A DNA stretch of 42,349 nt from a bacterium (lineage in GTDB: Bacteria; Spirochaetota; UBA4802; UBA5550), in the NCBI GenBank assembly GCA_024224995.1, contig JAAENB010001192.1, positions 1-42,349 on the forward strand. Direction: 5' to 3'. Below, one piece after another: positions 32,393 through 40,758 of this stretch. The stretch's first letter is position 1. Every line of letters starts with the position of its first letter. A model generated the notes under the pieces. The model was not told where the DNA came from. It made no database searches and was given only the letters and a program-made list of their open reading frames with translations. The position numbers were made by a program, and so were the translations under genes.

Positions 32393-33424
32393 CTATTTCC
32401 ACCGGTAAGAAATTGACGCTGAAGCAAAAAGACTGTCCACAAGGTCTACTTTGCTCATAACATCGTCTTTATACCCAATAAAGGTTCCCGCTTTAGCGCT
32501 GATTGAGAAGTCTCCCAGGTTTAATTCCGGCTCAACAAAGATAGCTGTAGTTTCATAGAGATAGCCGCCCACTTTCATGGTGAAATATGAATTTACCGGT
32601 ATAACAAGTTTGGTTTGTATTATGCCGTAAACAGGATTGTAATCTTCCTGGAAGATGCTGAAGGTAAAATGAGCTTTGTCCTCCATTCCCAGGCGGAGAA
32701 ATAAGTTTGGGCGAATACTAAATTCGCCATCCGCCACCAGTCCCCTTCCTTTGATGTCAACTGTTTGCTCAATCAATGAACCGGTATTGGGATCAGTTAC
32801 CATTACAGGGTTACCATCTTCGTCAATTACTCTTCTTTTGCGGTTTGTTTCAGTATAATGCTTTACCCGGCCGGTCAATCCTCCGGTAAGACCATACCAT
32901 TTTTTGTCGATCCCGCCAAAGAAACCGAAATTGAAACCATATCTTCTGCCTTTTTCATTATCGTTTCCCGGAATATCTGTCCTGAGGTAGGTAATAGGCC
33001 AGGTGCTTGCTTGTAGATATGTCTCCCCGCTTTTTCCGCCTATTGTATAAAAATTAAGATTCGTTCCAAAGCTCACATCATCAAGTGAACTGTGCCAGCT
33101 TGAAAAATCCGTTGAAACCAGTTCAAGACCGCCATAAATAAGCCGGCTTTCAAGGTAGTCTCCTTTGTCTGCGCCTACATACCTGGCATCGGTATAACCA
33201 TACAGATGTTTGTGCTGTCCGCCAAAAAGCAGGAGCTTGCTGTTATGAAGCCCGGGAGAAGTGAACTCCTGGTAAAAAGTCTTTCCTTCGGACGCGGTTT
33301 CCGTTGAAACAGGAGCACTTTCGGGCTCGTTTTCAATATCCTGTTGGGCAAAAAGCCCTTTTGGAGCTGCCAGCGCCATCAAAGTAAGGCACAGGGCCGG
33401 AATTAGAAAAAATGTACGTTTCAT
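32393..33424 (-). CDS. Predicted outer membrane beta-barrel protein (first of pair)
   Basis: 343 residues from MKRTFFLIPALCLTLM, with GAGG before the ATG. The signal peptide is likely cut after KGLFA-QQ. A polar linker rich in Glu/Ser is followed by barrel-like strands: LLLFGGQHKHLYGY, DVSFGTNLNFYTIGG, YGFNFGFFGGIDKKWYG, HFTFSIFQEDY, YFTMKVGGYLYETTA and DFSISAKAGTFIGYKD. The C-terminus is ASISYRWK. Not recognised as a named family. Transcribed from a good promoter preceded by an array of CATACTTT half-sites, and encoded just downstream of a membrane LuxR-type regulator, the obvious candidate controller. Confidence 0.7.
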   Translation of the reverse strand: MKRTFFLIPALCLTLMALAAPKGLFAQQDIENEPESAPVSTETASEGKTFYQEFTSPGLHNSKLLLFGGQHKHLYGYTDARYVGADKGDYLESRLIYGGLELVSTDFSSWHSSLDDVSFGTNLNFYTIGGKSGETYLQASTWPITYLRTDIPGNDNEKGRRYGFNFGFFGGIDKKWYGLTGGLTGRVKHYTETNRKRRVIDEDGNPVMVTDPNTGSLIEQTVDIKGRGLVADGEFSIRPNLFLRLGMEDKAHFTFSIFQEDYNPVYGIIQTKLVIPVNSYFTMKVGGYLYETTAIFVEPELNLGDFSISAKAGTFIGYKDDVMSKVDLVDSLFASASISYRWK

Positions 33425-33533
33425 AATAATCCTCATTTAATTTTAATATTTTAAAATTGTTACAGCCCTGAAAATTGCTCCGGGCCGGAAAACTTGAAAC
33501 TTCAAACTTGAAACTTCAAACTTTCATGTGAGG

Positions 33534-33562
33534 AATATAGGGATTTTTGAAGGGTCTGCCAA
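33534..33562 (-). promoter_or_regulatory. Promoter of the outer-membrane protein pair
   Basis: Minus strand -35 TTGGCA (33557-33562), 17-bp spacer, -10 TATATT (33534-33539). The first CATACTTT half-site begins seven bases upstream of the -35 box. A tandem AAACTTGAAACTTC tract (33491-33525) lies in the transcribed leader. Confidence 0.65.
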
Positions 33563-33568
33563 TTGGCC

Positions 33569-33649
33569 AAAAGTATGATCCCGGGCAGAATCATATCATA
33601 CTTTTGTTTTCATACTCCGGTTTAGAGAAATCTCATACTTTAGTATGAG
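33569..33649. promoter_or_regulatory. Array of CATACTTT half-sites (candidate operators)
   Basis: AAAAGTATGAT (33569-33579) and ATCATACTTTT (33595-33605) form a wide inverted repeat. CATACTCC (33611-33618) is a degenerate site. CTCATACTTTAGTATGAG (33632-33649) is a near-perfect 18-bp palindrome. A near-identical CTCATACTTTAGTATTAG lies against the -35 box of the gene at 42242. Confidence 0.6.
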
Positions 33650-33657
33650 GAAATGGG

Positions 33658-33755
33658 GAGGTTATCGGTGGCCCTTTGGCCCGGGTAATCGGTAATCTGT
33701 GGGGGATTCTTGCCGAAAAACTTAAAACTTTGAACTTAAAACTTTGAACTTTCTT
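33658..33755. repeat. Composite dispersed repeat, copy D (inverted orientation)
   Basis: GGTTATCGGT, the core GGCCC-TTT-GGCCC, GGGTAATCGGTAATC, TGCCG, then AAAAACTTAAAACTTTGAAC twice over. It has the module order of copies A and B but on the opposite strand, ending at the LuxR-type gene's stop codon. Confidence 0.8.
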
Positions 33756-34742
33756 TTACATCCCCTGGAAAACAATGCTGAGGAGCTCTGTTCTGCTGCC
33801 GCAGCTGGTTTTTTTGAAGATGTTGTGGATATGGGTTTTTACTGTAGGGAGCGAGATTGAAAGCTCTTCACTAATTTCGTTATTGCTGCATCCTCTAATA
33901 AGGAGCTCTACGATTTCTCCTTCACGGGCAGTGAGATCGTATTCTTTTACAAAATCTTCCGGGGAGAATTCCTGCCCCGCTTTTTTTTCAGTGCTGTTTT
34001 CCTCACCCAGAAGCGGCAAAGGATAATAATAGCGTATACAATAGTAGGCTCCAAGAAAGGTCCAGGCGAGATAAAAGGCCGGCAACAGGTATCCTTTAAT
34101 GGTTTCCAGTTCTGTGGCTACAGGACTGCCTTTAATAAATGATCCAATATAGATTGCCAGCAATATTAAGCCAGTGGGGAAAACATAAACAGACACCATC
34201 CTTTTTAAAAGAGGATCATCCATTTTCCTGTAATAAATAATGCCATTAAGAGAGCCATAGGCTATTATAATTGAGAATATGGTATTAAAAATATAAGTAG
34301 TGGGAAATGAGATTATTTGTTTCCCTGACGGTTCTTTTCCAATATAAAAAGTGAAAAAAATGGTAAGAATAGCAATTAAAGAGCTTACTGTCGCGATAAG
34401 GATAAATGTATCCAGGAATTTTTTATACTTAACCTGGAAGAAATTATGCACCCATAACGCGAGAAAAAGGGAAAACAGGTGTATGCCGATTACCTGGACA
34501 ATAACTAAAATTATAAGGCTGTAAAAACCGGCATCGGGCATATTGCTGGAGACATAGAGATGTATGGAATGAGAGAAAATTATTGCGGTAAAAGCAAAAA
34601 AGAACGGGAAAAAATACTGGTAATTTTGGTAATATTTGAAGTTTTTATTGTTTTTTAAGTACCAGAGGAGGCTCGGCGTTAGAAAAACCATGCCTGCGCA
34701 AAAGCTTATGAGTAAATAAAATATATATATGTGGTTGTTCAT
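33756..34742 (-). CDS. Membrane-bound LuxR-type transcriptional regulator
   Basis: 328 residues. Residues 1-240 contain about seven hydrophobic helices (IYIFYLLISFCAGMVFLTPS, FFPFFFAFTAIIF, SLIILVIVQVIGIHLFSLFL, FILIATVSSLIAILTIFFTF, and others), so the sensor is embedded in the membrane. A charged linker leads to a C-terminal LuxR/FixJ helix-turn-helix (about 265-325): YDLTAREGEIVELLIRGCSN then NEISEELSISLPTVKTHIHN. DNA binding from a membrane-tethered regulator is implied. It lies upstream of, and in the same orientation as, the outer-membrane pair, with an array of palindromic sites in between. No receiver domain. Confidence 0.9.
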   Translation of the reverse strand: MNNHIYIFYLLISFCAGMVFLTPSLLWYLKNNKNFKYYQNYQYFFPFFFAFTAIIFSHSIHLYVSSNMPDAGFYSLIILVIVQVIGIHLFSLFLALWVHNFFQVKYKKFLDTFILIATVSSLIAILTIFFTFYIGKEPSGKQIISFPTTYIFNTIFSIIIAYGSLNGIIYYRKMDDPLLKRMVSVYVFPTGLILLAIYIGSFIKGSPVATELETIKGYLLPAFYLAWTFLGAYYCIRYYYPLPLLGEENSTEKKAGQEFSPEDFVKEYDLTAREGEIVELLIRGCSNNEISEELSISLPTVKTHIHNIFKKTSCGSRTELLSIVFQGM

Positions 34743-34847
34743 TTGAATTCCCTGATCAATTAAGATTATTTTTCTGTTTGAAATTTCAGTCTATATGATG
34801 CTGAAAAATTTTCAAGTAATTATTTATAAGTCCCTGATCTCCGGTCC

Positions 34848-35429
34848 TTATTTTATCAGCAGGCCGTTTAACACCAGGTCAAGAGCTTCCTGGAACATGC
34901 TGCCTGTTGACTTCCCTTCCGATTTTACATAGGTTTTTATAACAAACATGATGTAAACCGAATAAAGAAATTCCGTTACTTGATCAACATTTACCGCGCG
35001 AAAGCGTTTTTCGTCGATCCCTTTTTGTAAAAGGTCTTTTAATATATCCATAGATTGGCGGTTTATGGCGAGAAAACGGTCCTCTTTGTGCGAAAGTGGA
35101 AATATGGACGGGTCATCTATTAGGAGATTGCGCAGGTCTACATCTTTGGAAAGGTACTCATAGGATTTTGAACAGCCTATAATAAACTGTTTCACAATGT
35201 CGGTTTCTTGTTCAAGGTCTTTCAGGACTCGCTGCTGCCACCGGACCAGCGCGTGAGCAACGGTCTGCTCGTAGAGATCTCTCTTGTTTTTTACGTAAAG
35301 ATAGAGATTTCCCTTGGTCATGTCCAGCTCGTTAGCTATATCTTCAACAGTTGTCTTTTTAAAGCCGTACCTGGAAAAAATTTTTAACGAGACTTCAAGG
35401 ATTTGCTCTAATTTTTCTTCCCTCTTCAT
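34848..35429 (-). CDS. TetR/AcrR-family transcriptional regulator
   Basis: 193 residues. The N-terminal helix-turn-helix is typical: ILEVSLKIFSRYGFKKTTVE then DIANELDMTKGNLYLYVKNK (about 9-50), with the K..LY.Y...K..L signature. The rest is a ligand-binding helical domain without a recognisable subfamily (VIKTYVKSEGKSTGSMFQEA near the end). GGAAG precedes the ATG, six bases past the stop of the zincin gene, so it is the last gene of recN-zincin-tetR. TetR proteins usually repress and are released by a small molecule; ligand and targets are unknown. Confidence 0.92.
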   Translation of the reverse strand: MKREEKLEQILEVSLKIFSRYGFKKTTVEDIANELDMTKGNLYLYVKNKRDLYEQTVAHALVRWQQRVLKDLEQETDIVKQFIIGCSKSYEYLSKDVDLRNLLIDDPSIFPLSHKEDRFLAINRQSMDILKDLLQKGIDEKRFRAVNVDQVTEFLYSVYIMFVIKTYVKSEGKSTGSMFQEALDLVLNGLLIK

Positions 35430-35435
35430 GATTTT

Positions 35436-36035
35436 TTATACTTCCTTTGCGGCTGCGCCTTTAATTAGAGTAGGCCTGGGAATCTTCATGCGTTGTCCCG
35501 TTATTTTTTTAAAGTTCTTATAAATATCCCGGGAATCGAGCCGGAGAAAATTCATGTACGGTGTCTCTTTTATGTAACGGTAAAAAGACTCTAATTCGGC
35601 GCTGTATAATGAGTCAAAGTGCTTCCGTGAGTGGCCATGAGCGGTTTTTACCGCGCCCATTCTCCTGATGTCCCCGTTAAAGTCCTGGTTTATATGATAC
35701 AGCTCGTGAAATATTACGTTTAATTGTTCTTTTGGCGGCAGGTCAAAGAATTTGGGCATATAAAAATATATCAAATATAACTGGCTAATATTATTGTGTA
35801 TTACTTCGGGCATGGCAAAATAATTGCCCCGGTATTTTATTTTCCCTGACCCGTTCTCAAATCGAAGCGGTACCAGCTTCCCGTAAATACCTCCCCTGCT
35901 GCCTTTCCTGTTCGAAGATACACACACCAGTGACCTGCTTACGTCAATATGCCCAAAAGAAGGGCTCCGGTTCACTATCTCCTGGATAATCAGGGTCAAT
36001 ACATCTGTTAAATTTATTTCATCTTGCTTTTTCAT
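35436..36035 (-). CDS. Predicted zincin metallopeptidase-like protein
   Basis: 199 residues, cytosolic (no signal peptide). The zinc-binding HExxH is visible as VIFHELYHINQDFNGDIRRM (H110, E111, H114), and HGHSRKHFDS (H133-H139) can supply a third ligand. This order (HELYH, then D-x-N/G-D-x-R-R, then H-G-x-S) recurs in uncharacterised bacterial metallopeptidase-like proteins. The substrate is unknown. Its ATG overlaps the recN stop by one base, a sign of coupled translation. Position between a DNA-repair ATPase and a TetR regulator hints at a stress role, but that is inference. Confidence 0.75.
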   Translation of the reverse strand: MKKQDEINLTDVLTLIIQEIVNRSPSFGHIDVSRSLVCVSSNRKGSRGGIYGKLVPLRFENGSGKIKYRGNYFAMPEVIHNNISQLYLIYFYMPKFFDLPPKEQLNVIFHELYHINQDFNGDIRRMGAVKTAHGHSRKHFDSLYSAELESFYRYIKETPYMNFLRLDSRDIYKNFKKITGQRMKIPRPTLIKGAAAKEV

Positions 36036-37738
36036 TATTTTTCAGCCATTTTCACCATTTCATCGGCGTGCTGCAAGGAAAGATCGGTAATTTGCTCACC
36101 AGCCAGCATCCTGGCAACCTCTCTGACCTTTTCTTTCCGGCTCAACTTTTTAATTTCTGTAGTCACCCGGTCGCCCACTTTTCCTTTTTGAACCAAAAAA
36201 TGCCGGTCCGACATTGCCGCGATCTGGGGAAGGTGGGTAATAACCATTACCTGCCTGTTTCCGGCAAGAAGCTTAAGCTTTTTACCTACTATTTCAGCGG
36301 TCTTCCCGCTAATTCCCGCGTCCACTTCATCAAAAACAAGGCTGTCCACAATATCGGCGGAAAGAATAACATTTTTCAGCGCCAGCATTATCCTGGACAT
36401 TTCACCGCCCGACGCCACCTTGCGAAGCTGGCGCAGTTCTTCTCCCGCGTTAGCGGAAAGGAGAAATTCAATCCGGTCGAGACCATGAGGGTAGAGCACA
36501 TATTTTTTGTTGTCGTTTTCTATCTCACCTTTATCGCTTAATTCCTGCTTGATAGATATATGAAAAACAGTTCCCGACATGCCAAGGTCTCTCAGTTCCT
36601 TAATAACCAGTGTTTCAAGTTTTTGGCCCGATTCTTTTCTTTTTTCCGAAAGTTCAATTGCCCTGGTTTTGGCTGCCTGTATGGTCTTTTTCTGCTCTAC
36701 TTTTAGTTTTTCCAGTTCTTCGTCGCTCGAAGATATGGCATCCAGTTCTTTTCGGGCTTTGTCCGCGTATGCCAGGATATCTTCAATCGTGTCTCCATAT
36801 TTCTTTTTAAGTGTGGAAATGAGAGCCAGGCGGCCCTCTACCTGGTTGATCCTTTCAGGGGAAAAATCTATATTTGATTCATAATCCCTCAGGAACATTG
36901 AAGCGTCTTCAAGAGCGTATAAAGACTCTTTAATAGTTTCCAGGATGTTTGATATGTCCGTATCATATTCGGAAACAACGGATAAGCTTTTTTCGGTTTT
37001 GCGAAGGTTGTTAAGTACACCTCCTTCGGCATTCATAAGGCCCGAAGCACTGTTTATTTCAGTAAAAAGTTTCTCAGCGTTCGCGAGAAGAGTAGACTCA
37101 TTCTTGAGCTCATCCTCCTCGCCAGGGGAGAGTTTTGCCGACTCAATCTCATTAATGGCAAAGGAATTATATTCCATTCTGCGGGCTTTTTCTCTTTCAT
37201 CTATTTCAAAAGAAGCAAGCTTGTCTCTAATATCATGAAGGCGCTCATGAAGCTCACGGATCGCGGCAACTTCTTCCTGGTGGCCGCCAAAACTGTCCAG
37301 AAGCTCCCGGTGTTTTGCTACTTTGGCAATATTTTGATGTTCATTCTGACCATGAATATCAACAAGATATTCCGATATCTCTTTAAGTTTTCCAATAGGT
37401 ATGGGAGATGTATTGGCAAAGCATTTGCCTCTGCCGCTTGAGTAAAGATCCCGCTTAAGAAAGAGCATATCGTCATCGCAGTCAATACCCGAATCATCCA
37501 GAAGCTCTTTTACATGAGGATGGCCGCTTATATCGAACACCCCTTCCAGGGAAGCTTTTTCAAATCCCGACCGTATCATATCGGTTGTCATTTTTTCACC
37601 AAGAACACCGGAAAGAGCATCAATAAGGATCGATTTACCGGCACCGGTTTCTCCGGTGAGAATATTCAGCCCTTTGCGGAAAGAGACTGTAAGATCTTCA
37701 ATTATGACAAAGTTTTTTATACGCAATTCACTTAACAT
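36035..37738 (-). CDS. recN: DNA repair protein RecN
   Basis: 567 residues from MLSELRIKNFVIIEDLTVSF; a longer reading starting 78 bases upstream lacks a site. SMC-like ATPase that acts early in double-strand-break repair by bringing DNA ends together. The Walker A is LTGETGAGKSILIDALSG (about 28-45). A long central coiled coil runs from about 150 to 390. The C-terminal half carries the signature KVASGGEMSRIMLALKNVIL and Walker B DSLVFDEVDAGISG with a D-loop and VMVITHLPQIAAMSDRHFLV. Typical family length. Lies 125 bases downstream of nadK, in the common nadK-recN order. Confidence 0.95.
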   Translation of the reverse strand: MLSELRIKNFVIIEDLTVSFRKGLNILTGETGAGKSILIDALSGVLGEKMTTDMIRSGFEKASLEGVFDISGHPHVKELLDDSGIDCDDDMLFLKRDLYSSGRGKCFANTSPIPIGKLKEISEYLVDIHGQNEHQNIAKVAKHRELLDSFGGHQEEVAAIRELHERLHDIRDKLASFEIDEREKARRMEYNSFAINEIESAKLSPGEEDELKNESTLLANAEKLFTEINSASGLMNAEGGVLNNLRKTEKSLSVVSEYDTDISNILETIKESLYALEDASMFLRDYESNIDFSPERINQVEGRLALISTLKKKYGDTIEDILAYADKARKELDAISSSDEELEKLKVEQKKTIQAAKTRAIELSEKRKESGQKLETLVIKELRDLGMSGTVFHISIKQELSDKGEIENDNKKYVLYPHGLDRIEFLLSANAGEELRQLRKVASGGEMSRIMLALKNVILSADIVDSLVFDEVDAGISGKTAEIVGKKLKLLAGNRQVMVITHLPQIAAMSDRHFLVQKGKVGDRVTTEIKKLSRKEKVREVARMLAGEQITDLSLQHADEMVKMAEK

Positions 37739-37863
37739 GTTCAGCACCTGAATGGAATAATTTTGGCTTACCTGCCGCTTACCACTTTTTGATAGTTTCC
37801 CTGTCCTAATTGTCAATAATTAATTTAAAAATACTTAAAAAGTGTGGGGTGGTGTGCTGAAAT

Positions 37864-38724
37864 TCAGCCCCAGCCGAGCTTTTCTTTTAAAATAGTGTAG
37901 TAACTTTTCTCCGGATGGGTAATGAGCCGTATTTTTTTATCGGAAAGTCTAAATAGAACCTGATCGTCCCCTTCTATATGAATGGCTTCCTGCCCGTCTA
38001 TCGTCAGCAGAAGATTCTTAAATTCGGACACAATCTTTGCTTTTAATTCAACGGATGCAGGCACAACAATTGGCCTCGTAGATAAAGAATGCGGGCAAAC
38101 AGGGTTCACTAAATAAACAAAACTGCCCGATGGAGTGATAATTGGCCCTCCGGCCGACAGGGAATAGGCCGTTGATCCTGTTGGAGATGCTATAATAAGA
38201 CCGTCTCCTGAATAGGAGTTAATGAATATGCCGTCAAGTTCAAGTTCCAGCCCAATTGGGCGGGAAAATGCTCCTTTGGATAGTACCGCGTCATTAAGAA
38301 AACATATGCTGTTCAGTTCCCTGCCGTTGCGGAAATGGATCGCTTCAAAAACCAGGCGTTCCGCTACGGTAAAATCTCCGTCAAGGATATCTTCAATGTA
38401 TTTGAGGTATTCATCAGGGTTGAATTCCGTAAGAAATCCCAGTGTTCCTTTGTTAATTCCCAGGATGGGCTGGTCTGTTTCCAGGAAAAGCCGGGCTGTT
38501 CTTAAAAATGTTCCGTCTCCGCCAATGGCTATTACCAGGTCTGCCTTTGTTACAAAATCACTTACCGTAGCAATATGCTTTGATATTTCCTCGTATTTTA
38601 TGATTTTATAATCGGGAAGCATAATTTGTATGCTTTTTTTTTCTAAAAGTTCCACCAGCTCTTTAATAAGGGGGAGCGAATCTTCATCATTAGGGCGAAA
38701 GTTTATTGATACTGAATTTATCAT
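37864..38724 (-). CDS. nadK: NAD kinase
   Basis: 286 residues from MINSVSINFRPND (AGGAG nine bases upstream; an in-frame TTG six codons earlier is less likely). Phosphorylates NAD to NADP with ATP in the cytosol. Motifs: the GGDGT loop in LVIAIGGDGTFLRTARLFLE (about 68-87), GINKGTLGFLTEF, CFLNDAVLSKG (the NE/ND motif), and the catalytic YSGDGLIIASPTGSTAYSLS then AGGP. Ends with SYYTILKEKLGWG as in many NadK proteins. First of nadK-recN-zincin-tetR, all in the same direction. Confidence 0.95.
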   Translation of the reverse strand: MINSVSINFRPNDEDSLPLIKELVELLEKKSIQIMLPDYKIIKYEEISKHIATVSDFVTKADLVIAIGGDGTFLRTARLFLETDQPILGINKGTLGFLTEFNPDEYLKYIEDILDGDFTVAERLVFEAIHFRNGRELNSICFLNDAVLSKGAFSRPIGLELELDGIFINSYSGDGLIIASPTGSTAYSLSAGGPIITPSGSFVYLVNPVCPHSLSTRPIVVPASVELKAKIVSEFKNLLLTIDGQEAIHIEGDDQVLFRLSDKKIRLITHPEKSYYTILKEKLGWG

Positions 38725-38803
38725 TCCGGTTCTCCTGTTCAATATTAAATTATATTACTATGAATTTAAGAGTCAATAAAAAAAGTTTACTAAAATTTTT
38801 TGT

Positions 38804-38830
38804 TTGACATTGAATCTTGTTTTTATAGAT
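38804..38830 (+). promoter_or_regulatory. Promoter of the first tRNA-Ser
   Basis: -35 TTGACA (38804-38809) and a -10-like TATAGA (38825-38830) at a 15-bp spacing, nine bases before the tRNA 5' end. Confidence 0.45.
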
Positions 38831-38838
38831 TTGCTCAC

Positions 38839-38922
38839 GGAGAGTTGTCCGAGTGGTCGATGGAGGCGGTCTTGAAAACCGTTGGGTTTATAGCCCCGGG
38901 GGTTCGAATCCCTCACTCTCCG
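38839..38922 (+). tRNA. tRNA-Ser, anticodon TGA
   Basis: 84-nt gene with acceptor GGAGAGT / ACTCTCC plus discriminator G, an anticodon loop CTTGAAA in a 5-bp stem (GCGGT/ACCGT), a long variable arm typical of serine, and the T loop GGTTCGAATCC. CCA is not encoded. A short hairpin ACCGG-AGC-CCGGT followed by five T residues (38928-38945) may end it. Confidence 0.93.
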
Positions 38923-39042
38923 GATCAACCGGAGCCCGGTTTTTAAAAGGCTGCGATTGGAAAGCGATTCAAAAAGATGGTACTCTAGCGAAGTGCTGTC
39001 GGGTTTTTACAACATCCCCCTGAAAAGGGGAAGACTTAAAAT

Positions 39043-39129
39043 GGAGAGATGCCTGAGAGGCCGAAAGGAACGGTTTGCTAAATCGTCGTAGGGGAAACTC
39101 TACCGAGGGTTCGAATCCCTCTCTCTCCG
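39043..39129 (+). tRNA. tRNA-Ser, anticodon GCT
   Basis: 87-nt gene with acceptor GGAGAGA / TCTCTCC plus discriminator G, anticodon loop TTGCTAA, a long variable arm (GTAGGGGAAACTCTAC) and T arm GAGGGTTCGAATCCCTC. CCA is not encoded. It is the second of two tandem serine tRNAs with different anticodons. Confidence 0.93.
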
Positions 39130-39233
39130 AGAGTTTTTTATATGGGGGTGTCCACGGGCACCCCCATAGTCTTAATTAACCCTGGTAATCGTAAGCTATT
39201 TTACTATAAAAAAACAGAGGCTTTTGTTGCGGT

Positions 39234-39566
39234 ATGGAACAAATACTTAATTTGATCACATACATCCCTTTTGTAGGGTGGTTCTACCCTATGGCCATGA
39301 AAAAAGAGGACAGTTTTGCCATGCATCACGCGAAACAGGCCTTTGTTATGGCTGTTGTATTTAGTGTTGTTCTTCTCTTCTTTTTTGGAATTACCGTTTT
39401 TCTTCCAACTGATCTCAGGGTTTTAAGACTCTCTATTGTTATTATTATCTACCTGCTGTATGTACTGTATTTTGTTTTATGCGTTATTGGTACTCTGAAA
39501 ATTAAGGCAGGGGAAGAATATAAATTCCCGTTTATTAAAAAATATACCGATTCTTTTGAAGTATAA
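39234..39566 (+). CDS. Small membrane protein, DUF4870-like
   Basis: 110 residues with three hydrophobic segments: [19 protein letters not shown] (about 4-22), [20 protein letters not shown] (about 36-55) and [20 protein letters not shown] (about 66-85). The [10 protein letters not shown] sequence just before TM2 matches the HHA-QAL motif of DUF4870/Tic20-like small membrane proteins. It ends with a soluble tail [17 protein letters not shown]. Function of the family is unknown. It lies between tRNA-Ser and tRNA-Arg, on the same strand. Confidence 0.75.
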   Translation: MEQILNLITYIPFVGWFYPMAMKKEDSFAMHHAKQAFVMAVVFSVVLLFFFGITVFLPTDLRVLRLSIVIIIYLLYVLYFVLCVIGTLKIKAGEEYKFPFIKKYTDSFEV

Positions 39567-39569
39567 TAC

Positions 39570-39643
39570 GCGTCCGTAGCTCAGCTGGATAGAGCGCCGG
39601 ACTACGAATCCGTAGGTCAGAGGTTCGAATCCTCTCGGACGCG
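39570..39643 (+). tRNA. tRNA-Arg, anticodon ACG
   Basis: 74-nt gene with acceptor GCGTCCG / CGGACGC plus discriminator G, D arm AGCTCAGCTGGATAGAGC, anticodon loop CTACGAA (A34 read as inosine after TadA), and T arm AGAGGTTCGAATCCTCT. CCA is not encoded. A close copy of its 3' half and its terminator occurs 1.16 kb downstream. Confidence 0.95.
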
Positions 39644-39655
39644 CCTCGAATATAC

Positions 39656-39688
39656 AAAAAAGACGAATTTTATAATTCGTCTTTTTTT
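39656..39688 (+). terminator. Terminator after tRNA-Arg
   Basis: AAAAAAGACGAATT - TTATA - AATTCGTC followed by seven T residues. Duplicated at 40815-40848. Confidence 0.88.
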
Positions 39689-39953
39689 ACGCCCTCAGCA
39701 GCCTCTCTTTTTCCTGTGGCGGCTTGCTGCCCGGTACGGGTTGAGTAAACCGGTTTTAGTTTCCGTAATGTGCCAGAGAAAAAAGAAAGAAATAGTGAAA
39801 AGACGTTTTTCAATAACTGGCTTGAGTTCTGAGAACATTATCACGTAAATTTTTTAGAAAACAGAGAATATTCAAGCACAGTAAGAAAAATTTATTGACC
39901 GCAGTATAAAGATTTGTGAAAATCACAGGTAAATGTATTTTGGAGGAAAGGCT

Positions 39954-40346
39954 ATGAGAAAAAGAATCGGTTTTAAGCAGGTGACAGTAATAGTTTTCAT
40001 GGTGCTTGCCGGAGTTAATGCAGCTTTTGCTCTTACTGCGACAAATATTGTAGCATATCCTGTACCGTTTAATCCAAATAAAATAAAATTTATTACAATA
40101 GGAGAACCGGGGGCTACTGCTGAATTCAGTTTGCGAGTAGATATAAATATATACGATATAAATGGTGATAAAGTTTTTTCACGGACCTATTCAAAATTGC
40201 CCGTGCAATGGAATGGAAGAAACAGCAGTGGAAGCCTGGTTAAACCAGGAATGTATATAATAAAAGTTAAAATTGAAGATGAAAATGAATCTGGCGATTA
40301 TGGTGATTTCAGGAGTAAACTGATACGGATATTGGTTAATTATTGA
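39954..40346 (+). CDS. Secreted protein with FlgD/T9SS-tail-like Ig domain
   Basis: 130 residues from the ATG preceded by TGGAGGAAAG; an in-frame start seven codons earlier has none. The signal peptide has core VTVIVFMVLAGVNAAFA. The mature part is one small beta-sandwich: IVAYPVPFNPNKIKFITIGE, INIYDINGDKVFSRTYSK, PVQWNGRNSSGSLVKPGMYI, IKVKIEDENESGDYG. The YPVPFNP start and the G-x-x-V-x-PGMYI-x-K pattern match the FlgD Ig-like and Por-secretion-tail-like fold. Here it is a stand-alone module. It lies inside the segment bounded by the tRNA-Arg and its partial copy, so it may be the insert's cargo. Confidence 0.75.
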   Translation: MRKRIGFKQVTVIVFMVLAGVNAAFALTATNIVAYPVPFNPNKIKFITIGEPGATAEFSLRVDINIYDINGDKVFSRTYSKLPVQWNGRNSSGSLVKPGMYIIKVKIEDENESGDYGDFRSKLIRILVNY

Positions 40347-40495
40347 TCTTTTTCTCTTAAATAGATTTGAAATATTCCATTTGAAGAGATACGAGGTCTT
40401 TTTTTCTGTATGGTTGGTTAATTGAATTTTTATTTATCCGGCAGATGATTACTGAGCTTTACTCATAAAATTTGATAATCCCCGTCTTAATTATT

Positions 40496-40660
40496 TTACT
40501 GATAAAAAAGGTAGACAGAGCCTTGATTACTGTTTTTCCAATAAGCACCTACAGCAACAGTATTGCCATCGGAGGATAGTCCTACACTATGTCCAAAGTA
40601 GTCCCCGGCGGCACCATTGGAGGCCGTGAGTTTTGTTTGATTCCAGGTACTACCAGTCCA
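40496..40660 (-). pseudogene. FG-GAP/beta-propeller repeat protein remnant (3' end only)
   Basis: The minus strand reads as 54 codons ending in [23 protein letters not shown], then [20 protein letters not shown], then [14 protein letters not shown]. This is one blade of the [11 protein letters not shown]... GSVY type seen in FG-GAP/integrin-like propeller proteins. Upstream there is no start, and an in-frame TAG appears one codon before. TATAGTGG reads like TAT-AGG-TGG with one base lost. It is therefore the tail of a broken gene. It lies between the tRNA-Arg copies. The flanks (40347-40495 and 40661-40758) show no other gene. Confidence 0.75.
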
Positions 40661-40758
40661 CTATAGATCTTTACTAATTTTCATTGACAAATCCCCCCAA
40701 AAATATATACAGATAACCAAAGATCATCATAGATCACCAAAGGAATGTGCAATTCTCA

